Positions 32,919 to 41,242 of a stretch of DNA of 64,000 bases are shown here, one piece after another. Under the pieces are notes generated by a model that ran no database searches, was not told where the DNA came from, and saw only the letters and a list, made by a program, of their open reading frames with translations. Where the stretch lies: NCBI GenBank assembly GCA_009377605.1, contig WHTT01000009.1, positions 48,043 to 112,042 of the forward strand. The letters are read 5' to 3'. Numbering within the stretch: position 1 is the stretch's first letter; every line of letters starts with the position of its first letter. The position numbers and the translations under genes were made by a program. Origin of the DNA: Luteitalea sp. GTDB lineage: Bacteria; Acidobacteriota; Vicinamibacteria; Vicinamibacterales; Vicinamibacteraceae.

Positions 32919-33794
32919 ATGGTCGACGTCCCGGCGGCATTCGTGCAGGATTACCGGTTCTGTCAGGCACTGGCCCAGGCGCATTACGAGAACTTCCCAG
33001 TGGCCTCACGCCTGCTTCCCAGGGCGATGCGGCCGCACGTGGCGGCGATCTATGCGTTTGCCCGTGTAGCCGACGACCTCGCAGATGAAGGGTTGATGGA
33101 TCCGGCAGAGCGCCTCGCACGGCTCGACGAGTGGCGGCACGCACTCAAAGCGTCGGTGGCGCGCACCACCATCCAAGCGGGAGCTTTCACGCCGGTGTTT
33201 CGCGCACTGGGCCATAGCATCCGCCGCTGCCGGCTGGATGTCGCCCTGCTCGACGACCTCCTGCGCGCCTTCGAACAGGACGTCACCATGCACCGCTACG
33301 ATCGCTGGGTCGATGTGCTGGACTATTGTCGGCGCTCGGCGAATCCGGTTGGCCGTCTCGTGCTGCAGGTCGCCGGCTACCGGGACCTCGAGTTGGCGCG
33401 CGCATCGGACGCCGTGTGCACGGCGCTCCAGCTCGCGAATTTCTGGCAGGACTTCGGGAAGGATTGGCGCGCGGGTCGCCTCTACGTGCCTCGGGAAGAC
33501 GCAGAGCGATGGGGAGCGCGCGAAGAGGACCTGGCGAATGGTCACGTCACGGATGCGTGGCGTGCCGTGCTGGCAGAGCTCATCGGTCGCACGCGCGTGT
33601 TGTTGCGCGACGGGCGGCGCGTGGGCGACTTGACGCACGGCCGTTTGCGATTGGAGCTGCGGCTGACCTGGCTGGGTGGCTGGACGATTCTGGATCGCCT
33701 CGCACGCGCCCCGCGTCGAAGTCTCGACGACCGGCCCACGTTGTCCCGCAGAGACATTCTTCCGCTGATGTGGCGGGCCATGGTGTGGCGCTGA
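32919..33794 (+). CDS. hpnC: Hydroxysqualene synthase HpnC (squalene/phytoene synthase family)
   Basis: A 291-residue prenyl synthase. AAIYAFARVADDLADEG carries the first Asp-rich motif, and LQLANFWQDFGKDWRAGRLYVP the second. With HpnD and HpnE, encoded directly downstream, it turns farnesyl diphosphate into squalene for hopanoids or sterols. HpnD makes presqualene diphosphate, HpnC hydroxysqualene, and HpnE squalene. Only this module, not squalene-hopene cyclase, is in the window. Confidence 0.93.
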   Translation: MVDVPAAFVQDYRFCQALAQAHYENFPVASRLLPRAMRPHVAAIYAFARVADDLADEGLMDPAERLARLDEWRHALKASVARTTIQAGAFTPVFRALGHSIRRCRLDVALLDDLLRAFEQDVTMHRYDRWVDVLDYCRRSANPVGRLVLQVAGYRDLELARASDAVCTALQLANFWQDFGKDWRAGRLYVPREDAERWGAREEDLANGHVTDAWRAVLAELIGRTRVLLRDGRRVGDLTHGRLRLELRLTWLGGWTILDRLARAPRRSLDDRPTLSRRDILPLMWRAMVWR

Positions 33795-33815
33795 CACAGA
33801 ATTCATCTGCTCTCC

Positions 33816-34628
33816 ATGGCACGCGACACCAACTTCTACTATTCCTTCCTCGTGCTCTCGCCAGACCGGCGGCGCGCCATCATCGCCGTCTGGGACTTCT
33901 GCCGCGCGGTCGACGATGCCGTGGATGAATCAGAGGGGAAGGATGGCACGGCGGCGCTGGTGGCTTGGCGCGCGGAGCTCCATCGCTGCTTTTCCTCGGG
34001 GGCGCCCCGAACGGCACAAGGCCGCGCACTCGAGCCTTGGATCGGTCGTTTCAACTTGCCACGACAGCCCTTCGAGGACCTCATCGACGGTGTTGCCATG
34101 GATCTCGTTCCGCGACGCTACGCCTCCTTTGACGAGCTACGCGAATATTGCGTGCGTGTCGCGTCGGCCGTCGGGCTGATCTGCCTCGAGATCTTCGGGT
34201 ACCGGAACCCTCGAGCCCGTCAGTACGCGGTGGAGCTTGGCCTGGCCCTGCAGCTCACCAACATCCTGCGTGACGTCGGCAGCGACCTCCAGCGCGGTCG
34301 CTTGTACATCCCGGTCGAGGATCTCAGAAGCTATGAGGTGAACGAGTCGGACCTCCGTGCAGGACACCTCACGCCGCCCGTGGTCGCCTTGCTGGGGCAC
34401 CAAGCCGCACGCTGCCGTGAGTTCTTCGCCCGCGCCCGCGACGCCTTCCCGTCCGACGAGGCGCGCCGGCTCGTCGCTGCGGAGATCATGAGTGCGATCT
34501 ACGCGTCGCTCCTGGAGCGCATCGAGCGTCGAAACTTTGACGTCTTCTCGGAGCGGATACGGGTCCCGCGGCCCGTACGGGCGCTGATTGCGCTTCGAAC
34601 CTGGGCCCGGGTCATGGTGCGATCATGA
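33816..34628 (+). CDS. hpnD: Presqualene diphosphate synthase HpnD
   Basis: A 270-residue paralogue of HpnC with AVWDFCRAVDDAVDESEGKD (first Asp-rich motif) and LQLTNILRDVGSDLQRGRLYIP (second). It condenses two farnesyl diphosphates. It starts 22 nt after hpnC and overlaps hpnE by an ATGA, so the three form one operon. Confidence 0.93.
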   Translation: MARDTNFYYSFLVLSPDRRRAIIAVWDFCRAVDDAVDESEGKDGTAALVAWRAELHRCFSSGAPRTAQGRALEPWIGRFNLPRQPFEDLIDGVAMDLVPRRYASFDELREYCVRVASAVGLICLEIFGYRNPRARQYAVELGLALQLTNILRDVGSDLQRGRLYIPVEDLRSYEVNESDLRAGHLTPPVVALLGHQAARCREFFARARDAFPSDEARRLVAAEIMSAIYASLLERIERRNFDVFSERIRVPRPVRALIALRTWARVMVRS

Positions 34629-36013
34629 TCGCACCCCATGTGATCGTCATTGGCGGCGGCTTCGCCGGGCTGACCGCCGCGGTGTCGCTCGCTTCGTCTG
34701 GGGTTCGTGTCACCCTCCTCGAGGCGCGTGGTCAGCTCGGGGGACGGGCGTCGTCGTTCGTGGATCGAGAAACGGGTGAGTGGGTCGACAACGGCCAACA
34801 CATCCTCATGGGCTGCTACCGCGAGACGTTCGCGTTCCTTCGCGCGGTCGGCGCCGAGCAGGACGTCGGCTTGCAGCGGACGCTCGAAGTGACGTTCGTC
34901 GACCCCGAGGGGCGCTTCTCCGTGTTGCGCTGTCCGGCGTGGCGGCCGCCATTGAACCTCGTGGGCGGCGTGCTCGGTTGGCGCGGCGTCGGGTGGCGCG
35001 CTCGGCTCTCGGCGCTCAGGCTCGGCCCTGTCCTGCGGCGGGCGCGGGGAGAGCGTGGTCTCCCGCCCGACGGTCTGGCGCCGCCCGGCGAGACCGTTGC
35101 GCGGTGGCTGGCTCGCCATGGCCAGCATGCCGAGCTCTGCTCGATGCTGTGGGAGCCGCTGGCGCTCGCAGCGCTCAACGAAAGCGCGGCCATCGCGGCC
35201 GCGTCACCCTTCGTGCGCGTCCTCGGTCAGATGATGGAGGGGGGCACGCAGGGCGCGGCCCTCGGGATTCCCGCCAAACCACTCGTGGCGCTCTACGGGG
35301 TGGCCAGCAGAGTCATCGACGCCGCGGGCGGCCATGTCCGCACACATAGCCTCGCACGAGTGCGGTTAGCGGGCGATCGTGTGATCGGGGTGGATGTGCG
35401 CGACGACCAGAGCTCCGGGCACTCCTCCCCTGTCGAAGCGGATGTGGTCATCGTTGCCGTGCCGTGGTTCGACCTACCACGGTTGTTCATCGACGAGATG
35501 GACAACGGGGGGCCGGGCAGGATGGGGGCACTGTGTCGGGCGGCCTCGGAAACCGCCCCGTCACCCATTGTCTCTGTCAATCTCTGGTTCGACCGCGGGA
35601 TTCTGCCGTGGGCGTTCGTCGGCCTGCCGGGTCGACCGCTGCAGTGGGCCTTCGACAAGCGCGCCGTCATCGGGGAGGATGCGTCGCATGTGACGCTGGT
35701 TGGAAGCGGGGCGCACGACCTGGTGCGTCAATCGAACGAAGCGCTGGCCGCCCTTGCGCTCGACGAGCTTCGTGATGCGCTTCCCAGCGTTCGCCAGGCT
35801 TCCGTGCGCCGGACGTTGGTGGTGCGCGAGCCGCGCGCGACGTTCTCGCTGGCCGCCAGCCAGCCTGCTCGGCCGCCCACGACCACCGGCGTGCGACGGC
35901 TGCTGTTGGCCGGCGACTGGGTTGATACCGGCCTGCCGGGGACGATCGAGGGTGCCTGCCTGTCCGGGCGATGGGCCGCTGACGCGGCGCGGCGCCTGCT
36001 GGCGATGGGATAA
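34625..36013 (+). CDS. hpnE: Squalene-forming FAD-dependent oxidoreductase HpnE
   Basis: A 462-residue amine-oxidase-family flavoprotein. FAD-binding VIGGGFAGLTAAVSL and LEARGQLGGRASSF are at the N-terminus, and GDWVDTGLPGTIEGACLSGRWAA at the C-terminus. It reduces hydroxysqualene to squalene. The ATGA overlap with hpnD supports a coupled operon. Confidence 0.93.
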   Translation: MIAPHVIVIGGGFAGLTAAVSLASSGVRVTLLEARGQLGGRASSFVDRETGEWVDNGQHILMGCYRETFAFLRAVGAEQDVGLQRTLEVTFVDPEGRFSVLRCPAWRPPLNLVGGVLGWRGVGWRARLSALRLGPVLRRARGERGLPPDGLAPPGETVARWLARHGQHAELCSMLWEPLALAALNESAAIAAASPFVRVLGQMMEGGTQGAALGIPAKPLVALYGVASRVIDAAGGHVRTHSLARVRLAGDRVIGVDVRDDQSSGHSSPVEADVVIVAVPWFDLPRLFIDEMDNGGPGRMGALCRAASETAPSPIVSVNLWFDRGILPWAFVGLPGRPLQWAFDKRAVIGEDASHVTLVGSGAHDLVRQSNEALAALALDELRDALPSVRQASVRRTLVVREPRATFSLAASQPARPPTTTGVRRLLLAGDWVDTGLPGTIEGACLSGRWAADAARRLLAMG

Positions 36014-36062
36014 AATGAAGGTTTGATCGGCTGGCAGTGGCTCGATTGAGGGAACGACAGCT

Positions 36063-37133
36063 ATGACAACGACGATTGTAACGAGCAGGATACACGAGCT
36101 ACTCGGCGCCGATGCCGAGGCTTTGCTCTCATACGAGGCGCGCGGGTTCCGGGCGGTGGATCTGCACCTTCCCGGACCAGACTTCGTCGATCGGGTGGTC
36201 ACTCAGACGAACCGCCGGCCGCAGGTGCTCCGCGGCTTTCAGCAGATTCTCAACACTGGACGTCTCGCCGGCACCGGCTACGTCTCCATTCTGCCGGTCG
36301 ACCAGGGCGTCGAGCACGCGGCCGGGGCCAGCTTCGCGCCGAGCCCGGCGTATTTCGATCCAGGGAAGATCGTGGAGCTCGCCGTCGAGGGCGGGTGCAA
36401 CGCGGTCGCCTCGACGCTCGGCGCGCTCGGCGCCTGCGCGCGGAAATATGCCCACAGGATCCCGTTCTTGGTCAAGCTGAATCACAACGAGTTCCTCAGC
36501 TATCCGAACAGATACGACCAGATCATGTTCGGGTCCGTGAAGCAGGCATGGGAGCTCGGGGCGGTCGCCGTTGGCGCGACCATCTATTTCGGCTCGGAGG
36601 AATCCACCCGGCAGATTCAGGAGGTCTCCGAAGCCTTCGCGTTGGCACACGAGCTCGGCTTGGTCACGGTGCTCTGGTGCTACTTGCGCAACAGCGCCTT
36701 CAAGACCGAGAAGACGGACTATCACCTTGCCGCGGATCTCACCGGACAGGCCAACCACCTTGGCGTGACCATCGAGGCCGACATTATCAAGCAGAAGATG
36801 CCGGAGACCAACGGGGGATACACCGCCTTGAAGTTTGGGAAGACGCACAAGCGCGTGTACTCGGAGCTCATTCCGGGCGACCATCCAATCGAGATGACGC
36901 GCTACCAAGTAGCCAATTGCTACATGGGCCGCGCTGGCCTCATCAACTCAGGTGGCGCGAGTGGCGAGAACGATTACGCCGATGCCGTGCGCACGGCTGT
37001 GATCAACAAACGAGCGGGCGGCATGGGGCTCATCTCGGGACGCAAAGCGTTCCAGCGGCCAATGGCCGAAGGCGTCGAGCTGCTCAACATCATCCAGGAC
37101 GTCTATCTCGACAAGACCATTACAGTGGCTTGA
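36063..37133 (+). CDS. fbaB: Class I fructose-bisphosphate aldolase (FbaB/DhnA-type)
   Basis: A 356-residue Schiff-base aldolase that cleaves fructose 1,6-bisphosphate in glycolysis or makes it in gluconeogenesis. [14 protein letters not shown] and a Lys-containing [12 protein letters not shown] are typical of the archaeal/FbaB class, and [16 protein letters not shown] and SGGASGEND frame the phosphate-binding loops. Translation starts at ATG 36063, 50 nt after hpnE. Confidence 0.93.
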   Translation: MTTTIVTSRIHELLGADAEALLSYEARGFRAVDLHLPGPDFVDRVVTQTNRRPQVLRGFQQILNTGRLAGTGYVSILPVDQGVEHAAGASFAPSPAYFDPGKIVELAVEGGCNAVASTLGALGACARKYAHRIPFLVKLNHNEFLSYPNRYDQIMFGSVKQAWELGAVAVGATIYFGSEESTRQIQEVSEAFALAHELGLVTVLWCYLRNSAFKTEKTDYHLAADLTGQANHLGVTIEADIIKQKMPETNGGYTALKFGKTHKRVYSELIPGDHPIEMTRYQVANCYMGRAGLINSGGASGENDYADAVRTAVINKRAGGMGLISGRKAFQRPMAEGVELLNIIQDVYLDKTITVA

Positions 37134-37143
37134 AGACAATACC

Positions 37144-37182
37144 GTTCACTTATTACGCCACGTGCAAAACGGTTAAGTGAAC
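37144..37182. terminator. 9-bp inverted repeat GTTCACTTA/TAAGTGAAC after the aldolase gene
   Basis: Arms 37144-37152 and 37174-37182 are exact complements separated by 21 nt, between fbaB and def. No T run follows, so it may be a processing or attenuation structure rather than a classical terminator. Confidence 0.4.
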
Positions 37183-37227
37183 CGCATTGGCCTTAAAGAG
37201 CGGGAATCCCGAATCCTGAATCCTGAA

Positions 37228-37752
37228 ATGTCGATTCTCAAAGTTGCGCGCATGGGGCACCCCGTGTTGCGCACCCGTGCTCGAGCCATCGACCTCGGCG
37301 AGGTTCGGAGCGCCGCGTTCCAGACCCTCATCGACGACATGATCGCGACGATGCTCGAGTACGAGGGCATAGGGCTGGCCGGCCCACAAGTGCACGAAGG
37401 CGTGCGATTGTTTGTGGCCGGCATCGAGAACGAGCACGAGAAGATGCGCGTGCTCCCGTTCATCAACCCTGTGATTACACCCATCGGCGAGGAGAAGGCA
37501 GAGGGCTGGGAGGGATGCCTCAGTATTCCGGATATTCGTGGCAAGGTGCCGCGCCACACACGCGTGAACATCAAAGCGCTCGATCGCCGGGGTCAACCTT
37601 TCGAGCTCGATCTCTCGGATTTCGCCGCGCGAGTCGTCCAACATGAGACGGACCATCTGGACGGCGTCCTGTTCTTCGATCGAATCAGAGACTTTCAGTC
37701 ACTGGCTTATCTCGAAGAGTACGCGCGCTACCACGCAGAGCAGACGCCTTGA
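37228..37752 (+). CDS. def: Peptide deformylase
   Basis: A 174-residue metalloenzyme that removes the N-formyl group from new proteins. Motif 1 GIGLAGPQ, motif 2 EGCLSIP and motif 3 QHETDHLDG (HExxH) are all present; the G in GLAGPQ replaces the common Ala. The ATG at 37228 is chosen over an upstream in-frame ATG because it lies right at the start of the conserved MSILKVARMGHPVLR. The preceding nucleotides belong to the GAATCCTGAATCC repeat. Confidence 0.95.
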   Translation: MSILKVARMGHPVLRTRARAIDLGEVRSAAFQTLIDDMIATMLEYEGIGLAGPQVHEGVRLFVAGIENEHEKMRVLPFINPVITPIGEEKAEGWEGCLSIPDIRGKVPRHTRVNIKALDRRGQPFELDLSDFAARVVQHETDHLDGVLFFDRIRDFQSLAYLEEYARYHAEQTP

Positions 37753-37796
37753 GAAGCGGAAATTCAAGTTTCGGGCGCGCACGTGAGCGTCGAAGT

Positions 37797-37819
37797 GCGG
37801 AAAAAGGTATCTTTTCCGC
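37797..37819. terminator. 8-bp hairpin GCGGAAAA/TTTTCCGC between def and the UXX-star gene
   Basis: Perfect arms 37797-37804 and 37812-37819 with a 7-nt loop. It could terminate def transcripts, or sit in the leader of the next gene, 22 nt before its start. Confidence 0.45.
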
Positions 37820-37840
37820 CCTGCAAGAAGGAGTAGGGCC

Positions 37841-38050
37841 GTGGTTTACATTTATGGAAAGGACGGCTGCCCGTACACGCAGGCTGCCATCGAGGACCAC
37901 GAGCAGCGAGGTGTGGCCTTCGAGTACGTCAACGTGAAGAAGGATGCCGACGCGCTCGCGCGCATGCTGAAGCTCACCGCGAGTCAGCGCCGCGTGCCGG
38001 TCATCGTCGATGGCTCGAGCGTCACAGTAGGCTTTGCGGGCCAGACGTGA
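37841..38050 (+). CDS. UXX-star family glutaredoxin-like protein, Cys form
   Basis: A 69-residue protein with a GTG start after AAGAAGGAG. It has a thioredoxin-fold CPYT (GKDGCPYTQAAIED), RRVPVIVDG and a C-terminal VTVGFAG. This is the pattern of the UXX-star (seleno)protein family, in which the first position is often selenocysteine; here it is Cys encoded by a TGC codon. Its redox partner is unknown. Confidence 0.78.
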   Translation: MVYIYGKDGCPYTQAAIEDHEQRGVAFEYVNVKKDADALARMLKLTASQRRVPVIVDGSSVTVGFAGQT

Positions 38051-38132
38051 GGCGTCTGAGGACCGCCGGGCGCGGTCAAATGACGAATAGACGGCGAATA
38101 TCTGCCCGCAGGCAGATTACGCAGATTAAGGC
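38051..38132. other. Gap holding a TGCCCGCAGGCAGATTACGCAGATT simple repeat
   Basis: No gene. Around 38103-38129 the sequence CTGCCCGCAGGCAGATTACGCAGATTA contains a short palindrome and a repeated CAGATTA, a type seen in many GC-rich genomes. Confidence 0.5.
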
Positions 38133-38161
38133 TTGACAGCTTGTGAAGTATTTCACATAAT
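38133..38161 (+). promoter_or_regulatory. Strong sigma-70-type promoter with a Rex/CRP-like palindrome in the spacer
   Basis: TTGACA (38133-38138), a 17-nt spacer, then CATAAT (38156-38161). Within the spacer TGTGAA-GTAT-TTCACA (38142-38157) is a perfect inverted repeat that matches the Rex consensus half-sites TTGTGAA/TTCACA and also the CRP form TGTGA-N6-TCACA. A palindrome overlapping the -10 box suggests repression, so a redox sensor such as Rex is the more likely reading. Confidence 0.6.
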
Positions 38162-38167
38162 TACCGT

Positions 38168-38370
38168 GCACTGGGATTCCGGGCGCTAGCTTCAGATGTC
38201 CTGCAAGCCGGGTGCGTGGTGACCTCCACGCGCTTCGGTGCTGAGCCTCTGACGTGAAGCCCACCTGGTCGTTATTTCCTCTCTTATACGTACCCTCTTT
38301 TACTAGGGTCCGGAATCTCACTTTCATTTGCACTTACGTCGGGCGCGGCTCCCAGCCGCGCCTTCCTCAT
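38168..38370 (+). ncRNA. Candidate structured non-coding RNA (possibly 6S-like)
   Basis: From the expected start near 38168 there is no credible reading frame for about 200 nt. The 5' segment TGGGATTCCGG (38172-38182) pairs with CCGGAATCTCA (38310-38320) with one G-U pair, which would close a long RNA. Inside is a hairpin GCGTGG/CCACGC. At 38342-38362 GGCGCGGCT-CCC-AGCCGCGCC is a terminator-like stem followed by TTCCTC. A 5'/3' closing stem, this size and a strong promoter are typical of 6S RNA, but I cannot match it to a known family. Confidence 0.4.
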
Positions 38371-38426
38371 TTCTGGCCGGGCGCGCCCTGGGTCGCCTGA
38401 CCACTGACCACTGACCACTGCCTTTT

Positions 38427-39227
38427 ATGCGCTGGAGCCTCGTGCGAGCGGAGAACAGCGAGCCGCTGACGCGCGGTGCGACGAACTGCTACGTCCTGCA
38501 CGGTGCTATCCCGGTATTGATCGATGCCGCGAGCCCCACAGCTGAGTACGTCGATCGCGTGGCGGACGCCTTAGGCGGCGAAGTGCTGGCGACGCTTGCT
38601 GCCACGCATGGCCACGGTGATCACGTCGCGGGCGCGGCGGCGATTGCCGCGCGTTGGCAAGGTGCCGCCAGCGTCAAGATTCCCTGGCCCGAGAGGGACG
38701 CTTCAACCGGTGTCGACTGGACTCCCCTTCGAGACAAGCAGTTCATCCCAGCCGGTGACGGACAGCTGCTCGTGCTGCATACGCCTGGCCATGCGCCCGA
38801 TCACGCTTGTTACTTTGACCTTCGGAGCGGGACACTCTTTGGCGGCGACCTGGTGATGAACGGCGGAACGGTGACGATTCCCGCGTCGAGCGGCGGCAGC
38901 CTGCGGCAGTACCTACGATCGCTGCGACGCATTCTCGGGCTCGAGCCACGTCGGGTTCTTCCTGGCCACGGGGATCCGATCGATCACCCGGCCCCCCTAA
39001 TCCGTGCGTATCTCGCCCATCGACAGCTCCGTGACGACCAGGTCGTCGAGGCACTGACGGTCGGCGCTCGCACGGTCGAGGAGATTGCCGACCGCCTCTA
39101 TCCCACGCTCGAGGCGGAGATGCTCGCGGCCGCCCGCGAGAACGTGCGCGCTCACCTCCAGATGCTGGAAGAAGATGGCCGCGCGCGCCACGACGCAGGT
39201 GCCTGGTCCTTGGTCCTTGGTCCCTAG
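38427..39227 (+). CDS. Metallo-beta-lactamase-fold hydrolase (LACTB2-like)
   Basis: A 266-residue protein with ATHGHGDHVAG (H-x-H-x-D-H) and LHTPGHAPDHACYF, a GGDLVM metal Asp and VLPGHGDPI. The C-terminal helical part (RTVEEIADRLYP to LQMLEEDGRA) is a winged-helix-like extension found in LACTB2 relatives that act on RNA or small esters. The last residues WSLVLGP are encoded by TGGTCCT repeats. It starts in GACCACT repeats, so the start is supported only by homology. Confidence 0.8.
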   Translation: MRWSLVRAENSEPLTRGATNCYVLHGAIPVLIDAASPTAEYVDRVADALGGEVLATLAATHGHGDHVAGAAAIAARWQGAASVKIPWPERDASTGVDWTPLRDKQFIPAGDGQLLVLHTPGHAPDHACYFDLRSGTLFGGDLVMNGGTVTIPASSGGSLRQYLRSLRRILGLEPRRVLPGHGDPIDHPAPLIRAYLAHRQLRDDQVVEALTVGARTVEEIADRLYPTLEAEMLAAARENVRAHLQMLEEDGRARHDAGAWSLVLGP

Positions 39228-39278
39228 TGCGGCGGCGCGCTATTGGCACGCTCTCAGGCCTGCGCTACAGTACCCAGC

Positions 39279-40655
39279 ATGAACGCCGTCGTCGACTTCA
39301 TTCACGCCAACCGCGATCGGTTCCTTGACGAGCTCGGGCAGTTTCTCGCGATTCCAAGCATCAGCGCGCTGCCGGAGCATCAGGAGGACGTCAAGCGATG
39401 TGCTGACTGGGCGGCCGCTGAGATGACGCGGATCGGACTCCAGAACGTCACGCAGTTTCCAACGCCGGGCAATCCGGTTGTCTACGGCGACTGGCTCCAC
39501 GCGCCAAGCGCGCCGACGATTCTCTTCTACGGGCACTACGACGTGCAGCCGGTCGATCCGATCGAGCTGTGGGAGTCACCGCCCTTCACGGCCACGATCC
39601 GCGACGGCGAGGTCTACGCGCGTGGAGCAGCCGACGACAAAGGGCAGGTGTTCATGCACCTCAAGGCTCTCGAGGCCCACCTGTCGCAGAACAGCAAGTT
39701 GCCCGTGAACATAAAGCTCATCTTGGAGGGCGAAGAAGAGGTTGGCAGCGCCAATCTGGACGACTTCATTCGCGCCCACAAGAGCGAGCTCGCGGCCAAC
39801 GTGGTCCTCATCTCCGACACGACGATGTTCGACCGCGGTGTGCCATCGATGGCTTATGGCCTGCGTGGTCTTTGCTACTTTCAAATCGACGTCACGACGG
39901 CCAAGACTGACCTGCACTCGGGGATGTACGGCGGCGCCATCGCGAACCCAGGTCAGGTCTTGGCGCAGATCTTGACGCAGATCAAGGACAAGAGTGGCCG
40001 CATCAAGATTCCTGGCTTCTATGACGAACTCCGTCCACTCACCGAGGAGGAGCGGGGAGAGTACGCGAAGCTCCCGTTCAACGAGAAGAAGTATCGGAAG
40101 GAGCTCGGCGTTTCGAAGGTGTTTGGTGAGCCCGGTTACTCGACGCTGGAGCGCGTCTGGGCACGGCCGACCTTCGAGATCAACGGATTGCTCTCAGGAT
40201 TCACCGGCGAAGGTGCCAAGACCGTCCTGCCTGCGCGCGCCATGGCCAAGGTCAGCATGCGCCTCGTGCCGGACCAGGATCCTGGGAAGATTGGCGATCT
40301 CTTCGAGGTGTACGTGAAGAGGATCGCGCCGAAGACCGCCGATGTCGCTGTGACCAGGATGCAAGGCGGCAAGCCGTGGATGTGCGATCCACACAACGAG
40401 TTCATGGAGGCGGCCGCGCGTGCCATCGAGCAGGGTTTCGGTCGGGCGCCCGTGCTCGTACGCGAGGGCGGCTCCATCCCGGTCGTTTCGACCTTCCAAG
40501 AAGAGCTGGGCCTGCCAAGCGTGCTCTTTGGCGTAGGGCTGCCGGACGAGAATGCCCACGCGCCGAATGAGAAGCTCGACCTCGGCAACTTCCACAACGG
40601 CATCATCGCGTCTGCGCGGCTCTACGACGAGATCGGTGCGCTGCACTCCAGGTAG
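39279..40655 (+). CDS. M20-family metallopeptidase (dipeptidase)
   Basis: A 458-residue enzyme with FYGHYDVQP (zinc His and Asp), GAADDKGQVFMHLKA, and the general base Glu in LEGEEEVGS; EMGG-like and GGSIPVVS follow near the C-terminus. A lid domain for dimerisation sits between about 190 and 310. It cleaves dipeptides or acylated amino acids. The start is ATG 39279. Confidence 0.93.
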   Translation: MNAVVDFIHANRDRFLDELGQFLAIPSISALPEHQEDVKRCADWAAAEMTRIGLQNVTQFPTPGNPVVYGDWLHAPSAPTILFYGHYDVQPVDPIELWESPPFTATIRDGEVYARGAADDKGQVFMHLKALEAHLSQNSKLPVNIKLILEGEEEVGSANLDDFIRAHKSELAANVVLISDTTMFDRGVPSMAYGLRGLCYFQIDVTTAKTDLHSGMYGGAIANPGQVLAQILTQIKDKSGRIKIPGFYDELRPLTEEERGEYAKLPFNEKKYRKELGVSKVFGEPGYSTLERVWARPTFEINGLLSGFTGEGAKTVLPARAMAKVSMRLVPDQDPGKIGDLFEVYVKRIAPKTADVAVTRMQGGKPWMCDPHNEFMEAAARAIEQGFGRAPVLVREGGSIPVVSTFQEELGLPSVLFGVGLPDENAHAPNEKLDLGNFHNGIIASARLYDEIGALHSR

Positions 40656-40707
40656 GGCCGCCTCGCCGAGGCGGCCGCCGCGGCGCATTCGGCGAACGCG
40701 CCCTACC
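40651..40707. repeat. GTAGGGCCGCCTCGCCGAGGCGGCC...GCGCCCTACC element
   Basis: A full copy of the dispersed palindromic element, overlapping the stop codon of the dipeptidase gene. Confidence 0.85.
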
Positions 40708-40863
40708 GCAGTCACCGAGAATTCAATCCCTCCGATCGCCGCCACCGCCGTAATCCAAGCCGTTGAATGACCGCGGCGCCCCGCGGAGCATACTCACATG
40801 CCGCGCATTCGATAACTCTCATCACGACAGCAAGTTTCGTCGGTAACCTGGTAACACCTCGCG
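40708..40863. other. Gap between repeat and sigma-54 promoter, no gene seen
   Basis: Contains a direct repeat GGTAACCTGGTAACACC at about 40840-40858, 10 to 25 nt upstream of the sigma-54 element. This could be a regulator-binding site. No credible coding sequence. Confidence 0.3.
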
Positions 40864-40879
40864 TGGCACGCTGCCTGCT
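40864..40879 (+). promoter_or_regulatory. Near-perfect sigma-54 (RpoN) promoter
   Basis: TGGCACGCTGCCTGCT matches the -24/-12 consensus at every conserved position (TGGCACG, N4, YTGCW) with GG and GC 10 nt apart. The start would be near 40890. No protein gene follows; a compact structured transcript ending in a terminator does. Confidence 0.8.
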
Positions 40880-40889
40880 ATATAAATCA

Positions 40890-41107
40890 GTGGCGACGCG
40901 AGCCCGCACCAGTATCGGCCAGTCAGCACGCGGGCCCGTGCTCGTTCCGTATCTCTTTGGGGGAGGCGTAGAGGTGGCGCTGAAAGGCCTCCACCTCGGC
41001 GGTAGTCCAATCGGAACCGCGTGCGAGGCACGCGAACGGTTTCGCTGGGGCACAGTGCCAGGCCCCTGCGTTGAGGGGGGCGAGCGGCGGCTCGCCCCAT
41101 TTTTTTT
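40890..41107 (+). ncRNA. Candidate sigma-54-dependent small RNA (about 215 nt)
   Basis: The interval between the sigma-54 promoter and a strong intrinsic terminator has several stems. These include GAGGTGG/CCACCTC, CGCGTGC-GAG-GCACGCG, and the final GGGGCGAGC/GCTCGCCCC with eight T. A GTG with a GGGGGAGG upstream opens a 49-codon frame (from about 40974), but it runs through the terminator stem and looks unlike a protein. A regulatory RNA is preferred; no known family is recognised. Confidence 0.45.
41077..41107 (+). terminator. Intrinsic terminator
   Basis: Stem GGGGCGAGC (41077-41085) with GCTCGCCCC (41090-41098), loop GGCG, followed by A and eight T. One of the clearest Rho-independent terminators in the window. 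Confidence 0.9.
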
Positions 41108-41242
41108 AGCCGGGGACGCTTGAAACGGAGACCAGCGCTCGGGGCCGCCGAAGACGAGGAGAGCGGGGACACTCCTCGGTTTTGGGCGGTGAAGAGTCTT
41201 GGTACCACTAACGGGAGCTGTCTCCGTTTCCGTGTTGTTTTG
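41108..41242. repeat. Short inverted-repeat spacer (GAAACGGAGAC ... GTCTCCGTTTC)
   Basis: GAAACGGAGAC near 41122 and GTCTCCGTTTC near 41220 form an 11-bp inverted repeat about 90 nt apart. It may be a small non-autonomous element between the RNA locus and the next gene. Confidence 0.45.

Noticed and set aside
39242..39265. TTGGCACGCTCTCAGGCCTGC as a sigma-54 promoter before the dipeptidase gene
   Set aside because: The -12 GC is not at the required distance (GG occurs at that position instead).
40767..41123. 118-codon plus-strand frame across the sigma-54 promoter
   Set aside because: It would start upstream of the promoter and read through the strong terminator, and its composition is not protein-like. 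The shorter 49-codon frame is kept only as an alternative.
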